Assembly (NCBI GenBank): GCA_001462345.1
Contig: LIUM01000019.1
Span: 26,025 to 90,024 of the forward strand
Reading direction: 5' to 3'
DNA length: 64,000 nucleotides
Source of the DNA: Fibrobacteria bacterium AD312
GTDB lineage: Bacteria; Fibrobacterota; Fibrobacteria; Fibrobacterales; Fibrobacteraceae
The number at the start of each line of letters is the position of its first letter. Within the stretch, counting starts at the first letter, position 1. Below the pieces are notes generated by a model. The model saw only the letters and a program-made list of their open reading frames with translations. It made no database searches and was not told the DNA's origin. Both the position numbers and the translations under genes were made by a program. Below are positions 45,156 through 54,033 of this stretch, one piece after another.

Positions 45156-45920
45156 TCAATCAAAGAATTTTTTGTCCGCGTCTTTTAATAAAAAACGGAC
45201 AAATACTTGAGACTCCAATGTCGTTTTTGTGGGACCATTGCTACCAGGTGTGCTGGAATCAAAAAGGCTTGCCTTGCTTAATCCGTTTCTTGCGCCAAGT
45301 ATAATAGGTTCATTATTTATAGGGTTTTCTGAAATTGAAATCACTGTTTCTATTTCTTTACCGCTAGTCTTAGCAAGAAATTTGGCCTTGTCTTTTGCTT
45401 TCTTAAACGCTTTTGCTGAAATTTGGTTTGTTTTTTCTTCTATATCTGCGATTTCGTATCGAACATTTACAATTTCAATATCGTTAATTTGAATGATGCC
45501 TTCGGATAATAAATCAGATCTCTCTTCAGATGTTAACTGCACTTTAATTGTTTGATTTAATTGGTAGGATTCAAAAGTCCTTTTACCGCGATCCCAGTTC
45601 CATTGTTTTCTTAGAGTGTAATTTTCAAACGATAAATTATTAGGATCAATACCAATGGAAGAGACTAGGGTAGTAAGTTCTTTAATACGTTCATTCTTTT
45701 TAATAAGAAGTTGTTCTTTCTCTTTTCCCATTAAGGAAATTTGTAGTTCCCATACGATTTGATCTGAGGAAAAAGTTTCTGAATGTTGGCCAGAAACGTC
45801 TATATACTCTATGATTTGACTAGAGTTACTGGATGAGGAAGTTGTTTTTGGATTTTGTTTTATATAGACGATAGCAGTAATTGTGATACAAAGTGAAATA
45901 AATGCGATAAGAAATTTCAT
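45156..45920 (-). CDS. Exported SIMPL (DUF541) domain protein
   Basis: An N-terminal signal anchor (MKFLIAFISLCITITAIVYI) and a serine/asparagine spacer precede a SIMPL domain (GQHSETFSSDQIVWELQISL to RFLLKD). Family members such as E. coli YggE act in the periplasm and are linked to stress; the activity is not defined. The protein keeps the internal repeat-like pattern SAKAFKKAKDKAKFLAKTSGKE. It lies divergent from the Arg-rich secreted protein gene with a 9-base inverted repeat just ahead of its start. Confidence 0.85.
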   Translation of the reverse strand: MKFLIAFISLCITITAIVYIKQNPKTTSSSSNSSQIIEYIDVSGQHSETFSSDQIVWELQISLMGKEKEQLLIKKNERIKELTTLVSSIGIDPNNLSFENYTLRKQWNWDRGKRTFESYQLNQTIKVQLTSEERSDLLSEGIIQINDIEIVNVRYEIADIEEKTNQISAKAFKKAKDKAKFLAKTSGKEIETVISISENPINNEPIILGARNGLSKASLFDSSTPGSNGPTKTTLESQVFVRFLLKDADKKFFD

Positions 45921-45949
45921 ATTGCGCCTTTTTTTTGTTTTTTGTTTTC

Positions 45950-45973
45950 ATTTACATTAATTTAAATGTAAAT
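45950..45973. promoter_or_regulatory. Palindromic operator-like site between divergent genes
   Basis: ATTTACATT and AATGTAAAT are perfect arms around AATTTA, 30 bases ahead of the SIMPL gene and 150 bases ahead of the Arg-rich secreted protein. AT-only spacing and position suit a repressor site; no regulator is encoded nearby. Confidence 0.4.
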
Positions 45974-46123
45974 TTATTTTTAATTGAATTTTTAGGGAGT
46001 CTATAAAATCAATTTGCAAAGGTGAAAAAAAGAGACTGGTTTTTTTAAGATTAAGTCTTTTCTTGTGTAAATAGGTTTTAATAGGTGATAAAACATTCTC
46101 AAATAAACAAACAAAGGAATAAA

Positions 46124-46804
46124 ATGAAAAAAATCATTCTACTCTTATTATTGGTTGTACCATTTATCCATGCTGATATTGTTAGAACAAGATCCTGTGA
46201 TAGGGGTAATTGCTGTGAAATAACCATTAATGATCGAGATGACAGCTACACCTTAAATTGTGATCGTCGTGGTACTGATGTATTCTTATCCGTATCCGAT
46301 CGTCGCGGTCGTCATGAGTTTAATCAACTTATTACATCTGATCGTGGGCGTTTAGATCGTCGCGTTTCTCCTCACCATCAATTTAAAATGGAAATTCGTG
46401 AACGCAGAGGTGGGTCTAATAAAACCGTTGTTGTTAAAGAACAACCTCGTCATCAAACTGTTGTTGTTAGGGACAACCCTCCTCCTCCAAGAAGACGTTC
46501 TGGTCCAGCTCGTGTTCATTATGAAGAACCAGATTGCTTTGATATTGGTTCTGGTCGTTTCCGTGTAGAATATGAAACAGGCGAAGTTTTAGTGGAAGGT
46601 CGCTGCCATCGCCGTGATCGAGATGGTGAATTCTTATTCTATAATGATTTTGGCGATTTATGGATGAGAGTGAACTACAATAGAGATCGTGCAGAACGTA
46701 TTGAATGTCGTGATAGACGTGGTCATTGGAGAAATGTTCGTTCAGAAGACGATTGTTTCCGCGATTATGACGTTCGTAATATTCGTCGCGCCAGAAGACG
46801 ATAA
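46124..46804 (+). CDS. Secreted Arg/Asp-rich protein with MORN-like segment
   Basis: A short signal peptide (MKKIILLLLLVVPFIHA) leads to a mature protein packed with Arg and Asp, many in DRRG or RDRD units, plus a prolines-and-basic hinge (PPPPRRRSGPAR). Six cysteines (RSCDRGNCCE, LNCDRR and others) suggest disulfides. The C-terminal third (YETGEVLVEGRCHRRDRDGEFLFYNDFGDLW) has the spacing of MORN/YwqK-type repeats. No family can be named. The ATG at 46124 has AAAGGA five to six bases upstream; the longer frame from 46085 adds only hydrophilic residues before the signal. CGT and GAT codons dominate, making a locally distinct base pattern. Confidence 0.8.
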   Translation: MKKIILLLLLVVPFIHADIVRTRSCDRGNCCEITINDRDDSYTLNCDRRGTDVFLSVSDRRGRHEFNQLITSDRGRLDRRVSPHHQFKMEIRERRGGSNKTVVVKEQPRHQTVVVRDNPPPPRRRSGPARVHYEEPDCFDIGSGRFRVEYETGEVLVEGRCHRRDRDGEFLFYNDFGDLWMRVNYNRDRAERIECRDRRGHWRNVRSEDDCFRDYDVRNIRRARRR

Positions 46805-46825
46805 TTTATTTTTTGGACTATTTAC

Positions 46826-46857
46826 GCCTTAGCATCAAAAGCTAAGGCTTTTTTTTT
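46826..46857 (+). terminator. Intrinsic terminator
   Basis: GCCTTAGC pairs with GCTAAGGC across seven bases, followed by nine T. It separates the Arg-rich protein gene from the ECF sigma operon. Confidence 0.9.
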
Positions 46858-46986
46858 GATTAAATGTGGGATTTAATCATATAAGTTGAGAATGATCATG
46901 GATTTTTATGTCTTCGTGACCTTTTTTATATTTTTTCATTTTTCAGTAGCAAATTGATCTTGTTCGGGTGTTTAATACAAGTGAAT

Positions 46987-47484
46987 ATGATGAAATCGTT
47001 AAATAGAGAAAAATTTGAGATTATTTATCTGCAATATATGCCAATGGTTTTACGCCGTTGTCGTTTTTTGCTGAAAAATGAGGAAGAGGCTTTGGACGTG
47101 ACTCAAGATGTTTTTATTCGCATCTTGTCAAAGCAAGATTCTTTAGATCTTGAATCTCCATCCAGTTTGTTATGGAATTCGGCTACGAGATTATGCTTAA
47201 ATCGAATTCGTAATAAGAATAGAAGAGATTTAAATAGACCTACAGATGATCTGCTTTCTCAAATAGCTTCCCTTCAAGATGAAAGAGACGATTATGAACA
47301 TCAATATTTACTTTCGAAATTATTTCAAAGTGAACCAGCTTCTTCAAGAACCATTGCCGTTTTACACTTTATTGATGGAATGACTTTTGAAGAAACAGCA
47401 CAGAATGTAGGGCTAACAGTCAGTCAAGTACGCTATCGTCTGAATAACCTACAAAAAAAGCTTAAAAGCATGGAGGACAAATGA
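46987..47484 (+). CDS. ECF-type RNA polymerase sigma factor
   Basis: A small sigma factor of about 165 residues with region 2 (FEIIYLQYMPMVLRRCRFLL, EEALDVTQDVFIRIL) and region 4 (IDGMTFEETAQNVGLTVSQVRYRLNNL), and no region 3. It should direct RNA polymerase to a dedicated promoter, presumably its own. Its stop overlaps the start of the next gene (ATGA), the usual sign of a sigma/anti-sigma pair. The start is uncertain between GTG 46981 and ATG 46987 or 46990, with no good Shine-Dalgarno; the longer TTG frame from 46954 is unlikely. Confidence 0.88.
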   Translation: MMKSLNREKFEIIYLQYMPMVLRRCRFLLKNEEEALDVTQDVFIRILSKQDSLDLESPSSLLWNSATRLCLNRIRNKNRRDLNRPTDDLLSQIASLQDERDDYEHQYLLSKLFQSEPASSRTIAVLHFIDGMTFEETAQNVGLTVSQVRYRLNNLQKKLKSMEDK

Positions 47485-48233
47485 TACCCGACTGGAAACT
47501 AGAGCGTTATATACAAGGTAGCTTACCTGAATTAGATACGATGCAAATTCGCTTTGAAGAAAGCCAAGACGAAGTATTACGTGCTCGCATCGCTTCATTA
47601 AAAAAGAGTGATGAAGAAATTCTATCTCAATATCCTTCTGAAAAAGTGATACCTGAATTGATAATGAAGGCTAATAAGAAGAACAAAAATAAAATCCTAT
47701 TTTATTTTCCAATGGTTGCTGCAGCTGTTCTATTAGTTGCATTTATTCCTTTTTATTCTCCAGATATAGCTTCTCTTTGGCAATCGCCTGCAACTACAGA
47801 AATTCAAGAGTATTCTCAAGATGGAACAAGAATTAAAGGCCTCTCGCTTAATTTAGAAGTTTGGAAAAAAACAGCCGATAGTGCAGAAAAACTTGTAGAT
47901 AAAGGCTATGCAAAAGCGGGAGATGAATTACAACTTCGTTATTCTGTTCCAACAAAATGTTATGGAATCATTTTTAGCCTAGATGGAAATGGTAAAGTAA
48001 CAGCTCTTTTAGCAAATCAGAACTCTTCTGTGGCTCTTGAAGCAGGAAGAATAACTTTACTTACTTATGCTTATAAATTAGATGATGCCCCCCATTTTGA
48101 AAAGTTTTTTCTTGTGGTCTCAGAGGAGTCTTTTGATTTAGATGTCAATCAATTGGATTCTTTGTTAAATAGCAAGAAGGTGCAAGTGGTTTCATTCATG
48201 GTGAAAAAAGAGCTTGTTTCGGAGGGGAAATAA
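47481..48233 (+). CDS. Anti-sigma-like membrane protein with DUF4384-like domain
   Basis: The first 70 residues are cytoplasmic and charged, as in anti-sigma factors but without the zinc-type HxxxCxxC motif. One membrane helix at about 71-91 (KILFYFPMVAAAVLLVAFIPF) leads to a periplasmic domain of 150 residues (GLSLNLEVWKKTADSAEKL, AGDELQLRYSVPTKCYGIIFSLDGNGKVTALLANQ) whose pattern fits DUF4384-like domains often attached to bacterial caspase homologues. It overlaps the sigma gene by four bases and ends one base before the caspase gene. Together this suggests it holds the sigma factor inactive and senses a signal outside the inner membrane; that is inference. Confidence 0.78.
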   Translation: MIPDWKLERYIQGSLPELDTMQIRFEESQDEVLRARIASLKKSDEEILSQYPSEKVIPELIMKANKKNKNKILFYFPMVAAAVLLVAFIPFYSPDIASLWQSPATTEIQEYSQDGTRIKGLSLNLEVWKKTADSAEKLVDKGYAKAGDELQLRYSVPTKCYGIIFSLDGNGKVTALLANQNSSVALEAGRITLLTYAYKLDDAPHFEKFFLVVSEESFDLDVNQLDSLLNSKKVQVVSFMVKKELVSEGK

Positions 48234-48234
48234 T

Positions 48235-50424
48235 ATGTCTTTATTTTTAAATATTTGTATTACCATTATGGTTTTAGGGTTTGCTTCCTTTACAAGTGCA
48301 ACACCAATTGAACGACATATCTTGGCGTTAAGTGCTAATAATGGAGGTAAAGATAGGCCCATATTACGTTACGCAGAAACCGATGCCAAATCATTTGTGG
48401 CTGTTCTTTCAGAAATGGGTGGCGTTCAAAAAAACAATGCCATATTATTACATGAACCTTCCATAAAATCATTGAAAAAACAGTTTGATCAACTCGATCA
48501 TAAAATACTCCAAAGTAAAAACAATGGAACAAGACAAGAATTATTGGTTTATTATAGTGGGCATGCTGATGATCAAGGGCTCCATCTAGGTAGTGAAATT
48601 TATCCTTGGTCTGATTTTAGAAAAAGAATAGATGCGATGAATGCGAGTGTTAAAATTGCGGTCATCGATGCTTGTGGATCTGGAGCTATTACAAGAATGA
48701 AAGGTGGCGTTGCTGTGCCAGCCTTTATGGTAGATGCTTCTAGTGATATGAATGGTTATGCTTTTATTACTTCTAGTACTCAAAATGAAGCAAGTCAAGA
48801 AAGTGATCGTTTACAAGGTTCTTTTTTCACACATTCATTAGTGAGTGGGCTTCGTGGAGCAGGGGATGCGAGTGGCGATGGTAAAGTGACTTTATCAGAA
48901 GCGTACCAGTTTGCATTTAATGAAACGTTGCAAAAGACACAAACGACAATGGGTGGGGCTCAACATCCTAGCCGAGATATGAATTTAACAGGAACTGGAG
49001 ATGTCGTTATTACCGATATCCGAAACACTTCTGCTGGCTTGATTTTGGATGAAAAAATGGAAGGTCGTTTATTTATTCGAGATGAGCAAAATAGACTTGT
49101 TGCAGAACTTCAAAAGTTGAGAGGACGTTCTTTAGAATTAGGGTTACCAGCAGGTGTATATAAAGTTCAAATGATGGTTCCTGAACAAAATTTAGTCTGT
49201 GATGTCCATTTAAAAGAGGGTCATAAAGAACAACTTTCTAATCAAAAATTTTCTCAAATTAAATTAACAAAAACGGTTTCTCGAGGTGATGTGGCTACTG
49301 ATTCTACAAAAGAGGAAAATCTAAGAAACGTCACTTTTAATTTATTTGATTCAGAAGATCTTCCTCGTACAGGGACTCAATTTGGTTTTTTTGTAACGAA
49401 TGCAGAAGAAAAAATGGTCGGTTCTCAAATTAGTTTGTTATTAAATAGATCAAAAAAAGAATTCTCTGGATTACAACTTAGTGCTGTAGGCAATTTGGCT
49501 AATAAAATGGACGGTGTTCAGGTGTCTACGACTTTTAATGTGGCTCAACAATTTGATGGTATTCAAGTAGGAGCTTCCTTAAATCTTGTCACAAACAAAT
49601 CGAACGGTCTTCAAATTGGCTCTGTTAATATAGCTACAGATTCGCTGATTGGTGTTCAAGTGGGCGCAGTGAATGCGGCGAACACGGTGAATACTCAAAT
49701 AGGAACTTTAAATGGGGCTAACAACTCGTTTCTTCAAATTTCCACAATGAATATTGCCAAAAATGTAGAACTTCAGATAGCTACCCTGAATTGGGCTCAA
49801 AAATTAACTACACTACAAGTGGGTATAATTAATTATGCGAGAAAAGATTATGGACGGTCTATAGGTCTTATCAATATTTGCCCTTATTGTGAAAAAACTC
49901 CTATTGGTCTTATCAGTATTGTGGGCAATGGCGTATGGAGCTTTTCTACATCAATCGATGAAACTGGTAGTTTTCTTGGAAACCTTCGTTTAGGTACCGC
50001 TTATTTTTATACCACCTTTGAGGCTTCTCGTCCATTTGACTTTAGCGAAAGAGAGTTTGATAAAGGGATGCGTTCAGGACTTGGTTTTGGTACTCAATTT
50101 GGAACTTATGGAACGCATTTTGATTTAGATTTCATGACTTTATTGGATTATACATCATGGTCTCCATCAAGAATTGGTTCATTTGATATGGATATGGATC
50201 ATAGTTTCAATATTTTCCATAGACTCCGTTTTGGAGCAACATTTCAAGTATTCAAAGGCTTTGGCTTAATGGGTGGCGTCAGTGGAAACGTAGTTAGCGA
50301 AGGCTCTAGAGTCCGAGTTCATGCAAATCCAAGAGGAGAGTACCATGCGGAATGGGATATTGCAGGAAGAAAAGTCCGTATATGGCCAGGCTTATATGCA
50401 GGATTAGTTATTGGAAGATTTTAA
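48235..50424 (+). CDS. Exported caspase-like protein with surface repeats and outer membrane barrel
   Basis: A signal peptide (residues 1-22, cut after SATS-like FTSA) is followed by a caspase-p20 domain with the catalytic dyad H110 (YYSGHAD) and C147 (IDACGSG). An EF-hand-type loop DASGDGKVTLSE lies at 211-222. An Ig-like segment (LPAGVYKVQMM, near 300) leads to about 180 residues of GxQxGxxN-type repeats (GVQVSTTFN, GIQVGASLN, GLQIGSVN, GVQVGAVN) similar to the LA_2272 surface-repeat family. The last 130 residues are amphipathic strands ending in IGRF, a C-terminal Phe typical of outer membrane barrels. GGAGGGG precedes the ATG. It is the third gene of the ECF operon. The protease substrate is unknown. 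Confidence 0.85.
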   Translation: MSLFLNICITIMVLGFASFTSATPIERHILALSANNGGKDRPILRYAETDAKSFVAVLSEMGGVQKNNAILLHEPSIKSLKKQFDQLDHKILQSKNNGTRQELLVYYSGHADDQGLHLGSEIYPWSDFRKRIDAMNASVKIAVIDACGSGAITRMKGGVAVPAFMVDASSDMNGYAFITSSTQNEASQESDRLQGSFFTHSLVSGLRGAGDASGDGKVTLSEAYQFAFNETLQKTQTTMGGAQHPSRDMNLTGTGDVVITDIRNTSAGLILDEKMEGRLFIRDEQNRLVAELQKLRGRSLELGLPAGVYKVQMMVPEQNLVCDVHLKEGHKEQLSNQKFSQIKLTKTVSRGDVATDSTKEENLRNVTFNLFDSEDLPRTGTQFGFFVTNAEEKMVGSQISLLLNRSKKEFSGLQLSAVGNLANKMDGVQVSTTFNVAQQFDGIQVGASLNLVTNKSNGLQIGSVNIATDSLIGVQVGAVNAANTVNTQIGTLNGANNSFLQISTMNIAKNVELQIATLNWAQKLTTLQVGIINYARKDYGRSIGLINICPYCEKTPIGLISIVGNGVWSFSTSIDETGSFLGNLRLGTAYFYTTFEASRPFDFSEREFDKGMRSGLGFGTQFGTYGTHFDLDFMTLLDYTSWSPSRIGSFDMDMDHSFNIFHRLRFGATFQVFKGFGLMGGVSGNVVSEGSRVRVHANPRGEYHAEWDIAGRKVRIWPGLYAGLVIGRF

Positions 50425-50445
50425 TTAATTTTTTTAGATTGAAAA

Positions 50446-50476
50446 AAAAGCACTTCTGAATTCAGAAGTGCTTTTT
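50446..50476. terminator. Bidirectional intrinsic terminator
   Basis: AAAAGCACTTCTGAA pairs with TTCAGAAGTGCTTTTT with no true loop. It lies between the convergent caspase gene and trpA and can end both transcripts. Confidence 0.85.
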
Positions 50477-50488
50477 GATGAGTTTTTT

Positions 50489-51268
50489 TTATAATGATGT
50501 GATTTCTTTTGCTTTGGTTTCTACAGCAGAAGCAATTTTCATTTTTGATTCATTTTCATTTTGCGGATTGTAGTGCGTTGTGATTTCATGAACAAAAACA
50601 GAGCCTGCCACTACAGCATAAACATGATTTGCTAATTGTTTGGCCTGAGAACCACTACGAATTCCAAATCCACCCAAAATCTTAGAAGATCCTTTAGAAA
50701 AGGCATCTAAAAATTGAAGAGTCTGGCTGTCAATCGTTGTTTCTGAGCCAGTGATGCCTGCTCGAAGAGCTGCATAAATGTACGTGAATTTGGCGTCAAT
50801 CATTTTATTTAAGCGTTCTGGTGTCATAGAAGGGGCTGCCACTGGAATGTTTTCCATTCCATATTTTTTACAAGCAGCGGTAAGCCCTTCATCTTGATCA
50901 AAAGGTAAATCAGGAATGATTACTCCAGTAACACCAACTTTTTTAGCTTCTTTAATAAAATTTTCGATTCCAGGTGTATAGGCTAAAGAGGCGTAAGTCA
51001 TTAAAAACAAGGGAATCTCGGGATGCCTTTGATGAACTTCGCCAATAAAAGCAAGGCCTTTTTGCGTGGAGAACCCGTTTGAAAGTGCGTGAGCACAAGC
51101 GTTTTGAATCGCAGGACCATCGGCACTTGGATCGCTGAAGGCGAGTTGGATTTCTAGAAAAGTGCTCCCGCCACGAACTAAAGCGTCTGCTACTTCAAGA
51201 GAAACATCTAGATTAGGATAACCAGCCACTAAATGAGACATTAATCGAATTTGGTTTTGACTAGTCAT
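50489..51268 (-). CDS. trpA: Tryptophan synthase alpha subunit
   Basis: Splits indole-3-glycerol phosphate to indole. The catalytic Glu lies in FLEIQLAFSDP and the Asp in SADGPAIQNA; the phosphate-binding GGFGIRSGSQAK is near the end. It starts one base after the trpB stop. Length 259 aa. The LEIQLAFSDP form differs from the common LELGVPFSDP but keeps both catalytic acids. Last gene of the trp operon. Confidence 0.95.
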   Translation of the reverse strand: MTSQNQIRLMSHLVAGYPNLDVSLEVADALVRGGSTFLEIQLAFSDPSADGPAIQNACAHALSNGFSTQKGLAFIGEVHQRHPEIPLFLMTYASLAYTPGIENFIKEAKKVGVTGVIIPDLPFDQDEGLTAACKKYGMENIPVAAPSMTPERLNKMIDAKFTYIYAALRAGITGSETTIDSQTLQFLDAFSKGSSKILGGFGIRSGSQAKQLANHVYAVVAGSVFVHEITTHYNPQNENESKMKIASAVETKAKEITSL

Positions 51269-51269
51269 G

Positions 51270-52559
51270 TTATTTGTTCTCCAATTCTTTTTTAAGATTT
51301 GTTGGAAGAGACTCTGCGTAATGGATATCTGTTCCTTGTTTGAGCCTATCTAATTCACTTTGTAGGAATTGTTCCCATTCAAAAGGTCTAAATACAGGAG
51401 AAGTGATAAAAATATCTTTATCTCCACGCCCAGACATGTTAATAATAATTGCTTTATCTTTAGGGATTTCTTTTGCTATTTGTAGAGCAACGGCACCAGC
51501 GTGAGCACTTTCCATGGCAAAAAGAATCCCTTCATTTTTTGCAAAAAATTGTAATGCTTCTAGGGCTTGATTATCTGTGATGGCTCTAAATTCGATGCGT
51601 CCATTCTTCCCTAAATCAGCAAGTTGAGGGCCTATTCCTGGATAATCTAAGCCAGCGGAAATAGATCTTGTTTCAGCAACTTGACCATCATCATCTAATA
51701 AAAAGCGACTTTTATAACCATGAACGATACCGTCTTTTGCTGCAGAACCACTCATGCGAACCGCATTTTCATTTTGTCCAGGGCCAATGCCACCTGCTTC
51801 GGCACCAATTAAACGAGGAGCATCTTTGTCAATAAAGGGAGCAAAGAATCCAATCGCATTAGACCCGCCACCCACACAAGCACAAAGAGCTGCGATATCT
51901 AAATGTCGCTCTTGAGATTGTTCTTGTACTTCTTTTCCTATCACAGATTGGAAAAAACGAACCATATCGGGAAATGGGGCCGGACCTAATGCAGAACCAA
52001 TGAGGTAATGTGTGTTATCAAAGTGTGCAGCCCAGTCTCGCATGGCTTCATTAATAGCGTCTTTTAATGTTTTTGAACCTGATTTTACGGAAATGACCTT
52101 AGCTCCATACATTTCCATGGCGGCCACATTTGGTTGTTGGCGACGAACGTCTACTTCTCCCATAAACACTTCACAAGGAAGCCCAAGCTTAGCGCAAGCG
52201 GCGGCTGTTGCTAAACCATGTTGCCCTGCCCCTGTTTCAGCAATAATTCTTGTTTTTCCCATTTTTTTGGCAAGAAGAGCTTGTCCAAGCGCATTATTAA
52301 TTTTATGGGCACCAGTATGAGCGAGACCTTCCATTTTGATATAGATTTGAGCTCCACCTAAGATTTTTGTCGCGTTTTCAGCAAAATAAAGAGGAGTAGG
52401 TCTACCAATAAAGTCTCGTTGTAAAGTACGCAGTTCTTCTAAAAAGGAAGGATCTTGCATGGCTTTATCAAATGCGATTTCTAGATCATCCAAAGGTTTT
52501 CGTAAAACTTCAGCGACATATTTACCGCCAAAGGTGCCAAAAAATCCATTATGACTCAT
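51270..52559 (-). CDS. trpB: Tryptophan synthase beta subunit
   Basis: PLP enzyme joining indole and serine to tryptophan. The PLP lysine is in HTGAHKINNALGQ, the phosphate-binding glycines in CVGGGSNAIG, and the substrate loop in ETGAGQHG. Length 429 aa is of the TrpB1 type that pairs with TrpA. Its start overlaps the end of trpCF by 11 bases. Confidence 0.97.
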   Translation of the reverse strand: MSHNGFFGTFGGKYVAEVLRKPLDDLEIAFDKAMQDPSFLEELRTLQRDFIGRPTPLYFAENATKILGGAQIYIKMEGLAHTGAHKINNALGQALLAKKMGKTRIIAETGAGQHGLATAAACAKLGLPCEVFMGEVDVRRQQPNVAAMEMYGAKVISVKSGSKTLKDAINEAMRDWAAHFDNTHYLIGSALGPAPFPDMVRFFQSVIGKEVQEQSQERHLDIAALCACVGGGSNAIGFFAPFIDKDAPRLIGAEAGGIGPGQNENAVRMSGSAAKDGIVHGYKSRFLLDDDGQVAETRSISAGLDYPGIGPQLADLGKNGRIEFRAITDNQALEALQFFAKNEGILFAMESAHAGAVALQIAKEIPKDKAIIINMSGRGDKDIFITSPVFRPFEWEQFLQSELDRLKQGTDIHYAESLPTNLKKELENK

Positions 52560-54027
52560 ATTGTAACTCCTTAAAGAATAAATTCATTTTTTCAATCGAC
52601 TTTTTACCTGGTTTTGATTCTAGGGCACTGGATATATCGATTAATTCTGGTTCGTAATTTGAAATGACGTCCTTGATATTTTCATGTGAAATGCCACCAG
52701 CAAGCCAAAGTGGTGCCATTTCTTTAGCCTCTATGACTAAATGTTTTGGAATAGAGACTCCAGTACCGCCTAAGACATTAGGTACTCTCGCATCAATTAA
52801 AATCCGAGGCTCTCCATGAGACAAGGTTTCTTTTACATGATTGAGATGAGCTCTTTCACTGACTCGAACGGCACCATAACGCCCATAAGATGTGTTTAGC
52901 ATAGAAGGAATACTACAATCGTGAAATTGAATGGCATCTAAAATACCGTATTCGGTTTTAGTGATAGCATGAATCCCTTCAGAAGAGTTAGGATCCGTAA
53001 TCACGCCTACCAAAAGAGGGTAGAGTTCCATTGATTGCAATAATTTTTTGACTTCATTCACCAAATCACCTGTCGCTTGACGAGGGCTTTCAGCAAATAC
53101 AAATCCTAATAAATCGGCCCCAAGTTCTGCCGCTTGAACAGCGTCTTCAATATTTGTAATCCCGCATATTTTAACTAGAGGACGCTTAGTAGAACCCTCC
53201 CTTGCTATTTCTCTTCTTAGAGAAAGGGCTTTCCAGAATTCACCTTGCATATTTGGTTTGGCATTGTTAAATGCTTTTACAAGATGCGGAGTGAATGATG
53301 GATTTTTGGCCACATTTTCTCCAACTAAAATCCCTTCGAAGCCAAGATTTTTTGCAAAAGTAGCATCTTCCAGAGTTTTAATTCCAGATTCAAAAACCGC
53401 TTTACACAGAATACGATTACGAAGGGCGGCTGGGATTAAGGGGTCAATTGAAAAGGTCGCTAGATCCCTTGAATTCACGCCCGCCACAACATCACCTTCT
53501 TCAATGGCTTCTTCTAATTTTAAGAAATCTTCTTTTTCGCGTATTTCAATAAAAGGAGTCATTGAAAATGATCTTGCTTTGGCTGCCATGCGCAGAAGTG
53601 TTTCTGTATCTAGAATCCGAGCGATTAATAAAACAGCATCGGCTCCGCAGAGATAAGAAATTTCAATTTCTTCTTCTTTTAACAGAAAATCTTTGCGTAA
53701 AATAGAACAATTACTAATTGCTGAAGAAACGTCCATTAGATCTTGTAAAGAACCCTTAAAAAAATGAGATTCGGTCAACACAGAAATCGCTTGAGTCCCT
53801 GCTTTTGCATAAACTTTAGCGGTTTCAACGGCGTCTAATGATGGAGCAATATCGCCTTTAGAAGGAGAGGCTCTTTTGACTTCAAGAATAGTACCGCTTG
53901 GGTTCAAAAAAGGAACAATAGGACGAGTTCTTTGTTTAGGAATTGAAAAGCCTAAAGAAGAGCCATAGTTCATTAAATCGATTTTTCGTTGTTCCACAAT
54001 CTGTTGTAAAATATTTTCTGTTTTCAT
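52549..54027 (-). CDS. trpCF: Fused indole-3-glycerol phosphate synthase / phosphoribosylanthranilate isomerase
   Basis: Residues 1 to about 260 are the TrpC barrel (ILEVKRASPSKGDI, SVLTESHFFKGSL, LRKDFLL, GILVGE) and 285-492 the TrpF barrel (VKICGITNIEDAVQAAELGAD, LLGFVFAESPR, LLAGGI-like WLAGGISHENI). The fusion order is the one known from enterics. Both active-site sets are present. It begins six bases after trpGD. Confidence 0.95.
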   Translation of the reverse strand: MKTENILQQIVEQRKIDLMNYGSSLGFSIPKQRTRPIVPFLNPSGTILEVKRASPSKGDIAPSLDAVETAKVYAKAGTQAISVLTESHFFKGSLQDLMDVSSAISNCSILRKDFLLKEEEIEISYLCGADAVLLIARILDTETLLRMAAKARSFSMTPFIEIREKEDFLKLEEAIEEGDVVAGVNSRDLATFSIDPLIPAALRNRILCKAVFESGIKTLEDATFAKNLGFEGILVGENVAKNPSFTPHLVKAFNNAKPNMQGEFWKALSLRREIAREGSTKRPLVKICGITNIEDAVQAAELGADLLGFVFAESPRQATGDLVNEVKKLLQSMELYPLLVGVITDPNSSEGIHAITKTEYGILDAIQFHDCSIPSMLNTSYGRYGAVRVSERAHLNHVKETLSHGEPRILIDARVPNVLGGTGVSIPKHLVIEAKEMAPLWLAGGISHENIKDVISNYEPELIDISSALESKPGKKSIEKMNLFFKELQYES

Positions 54028-54033
54028 GATGTC

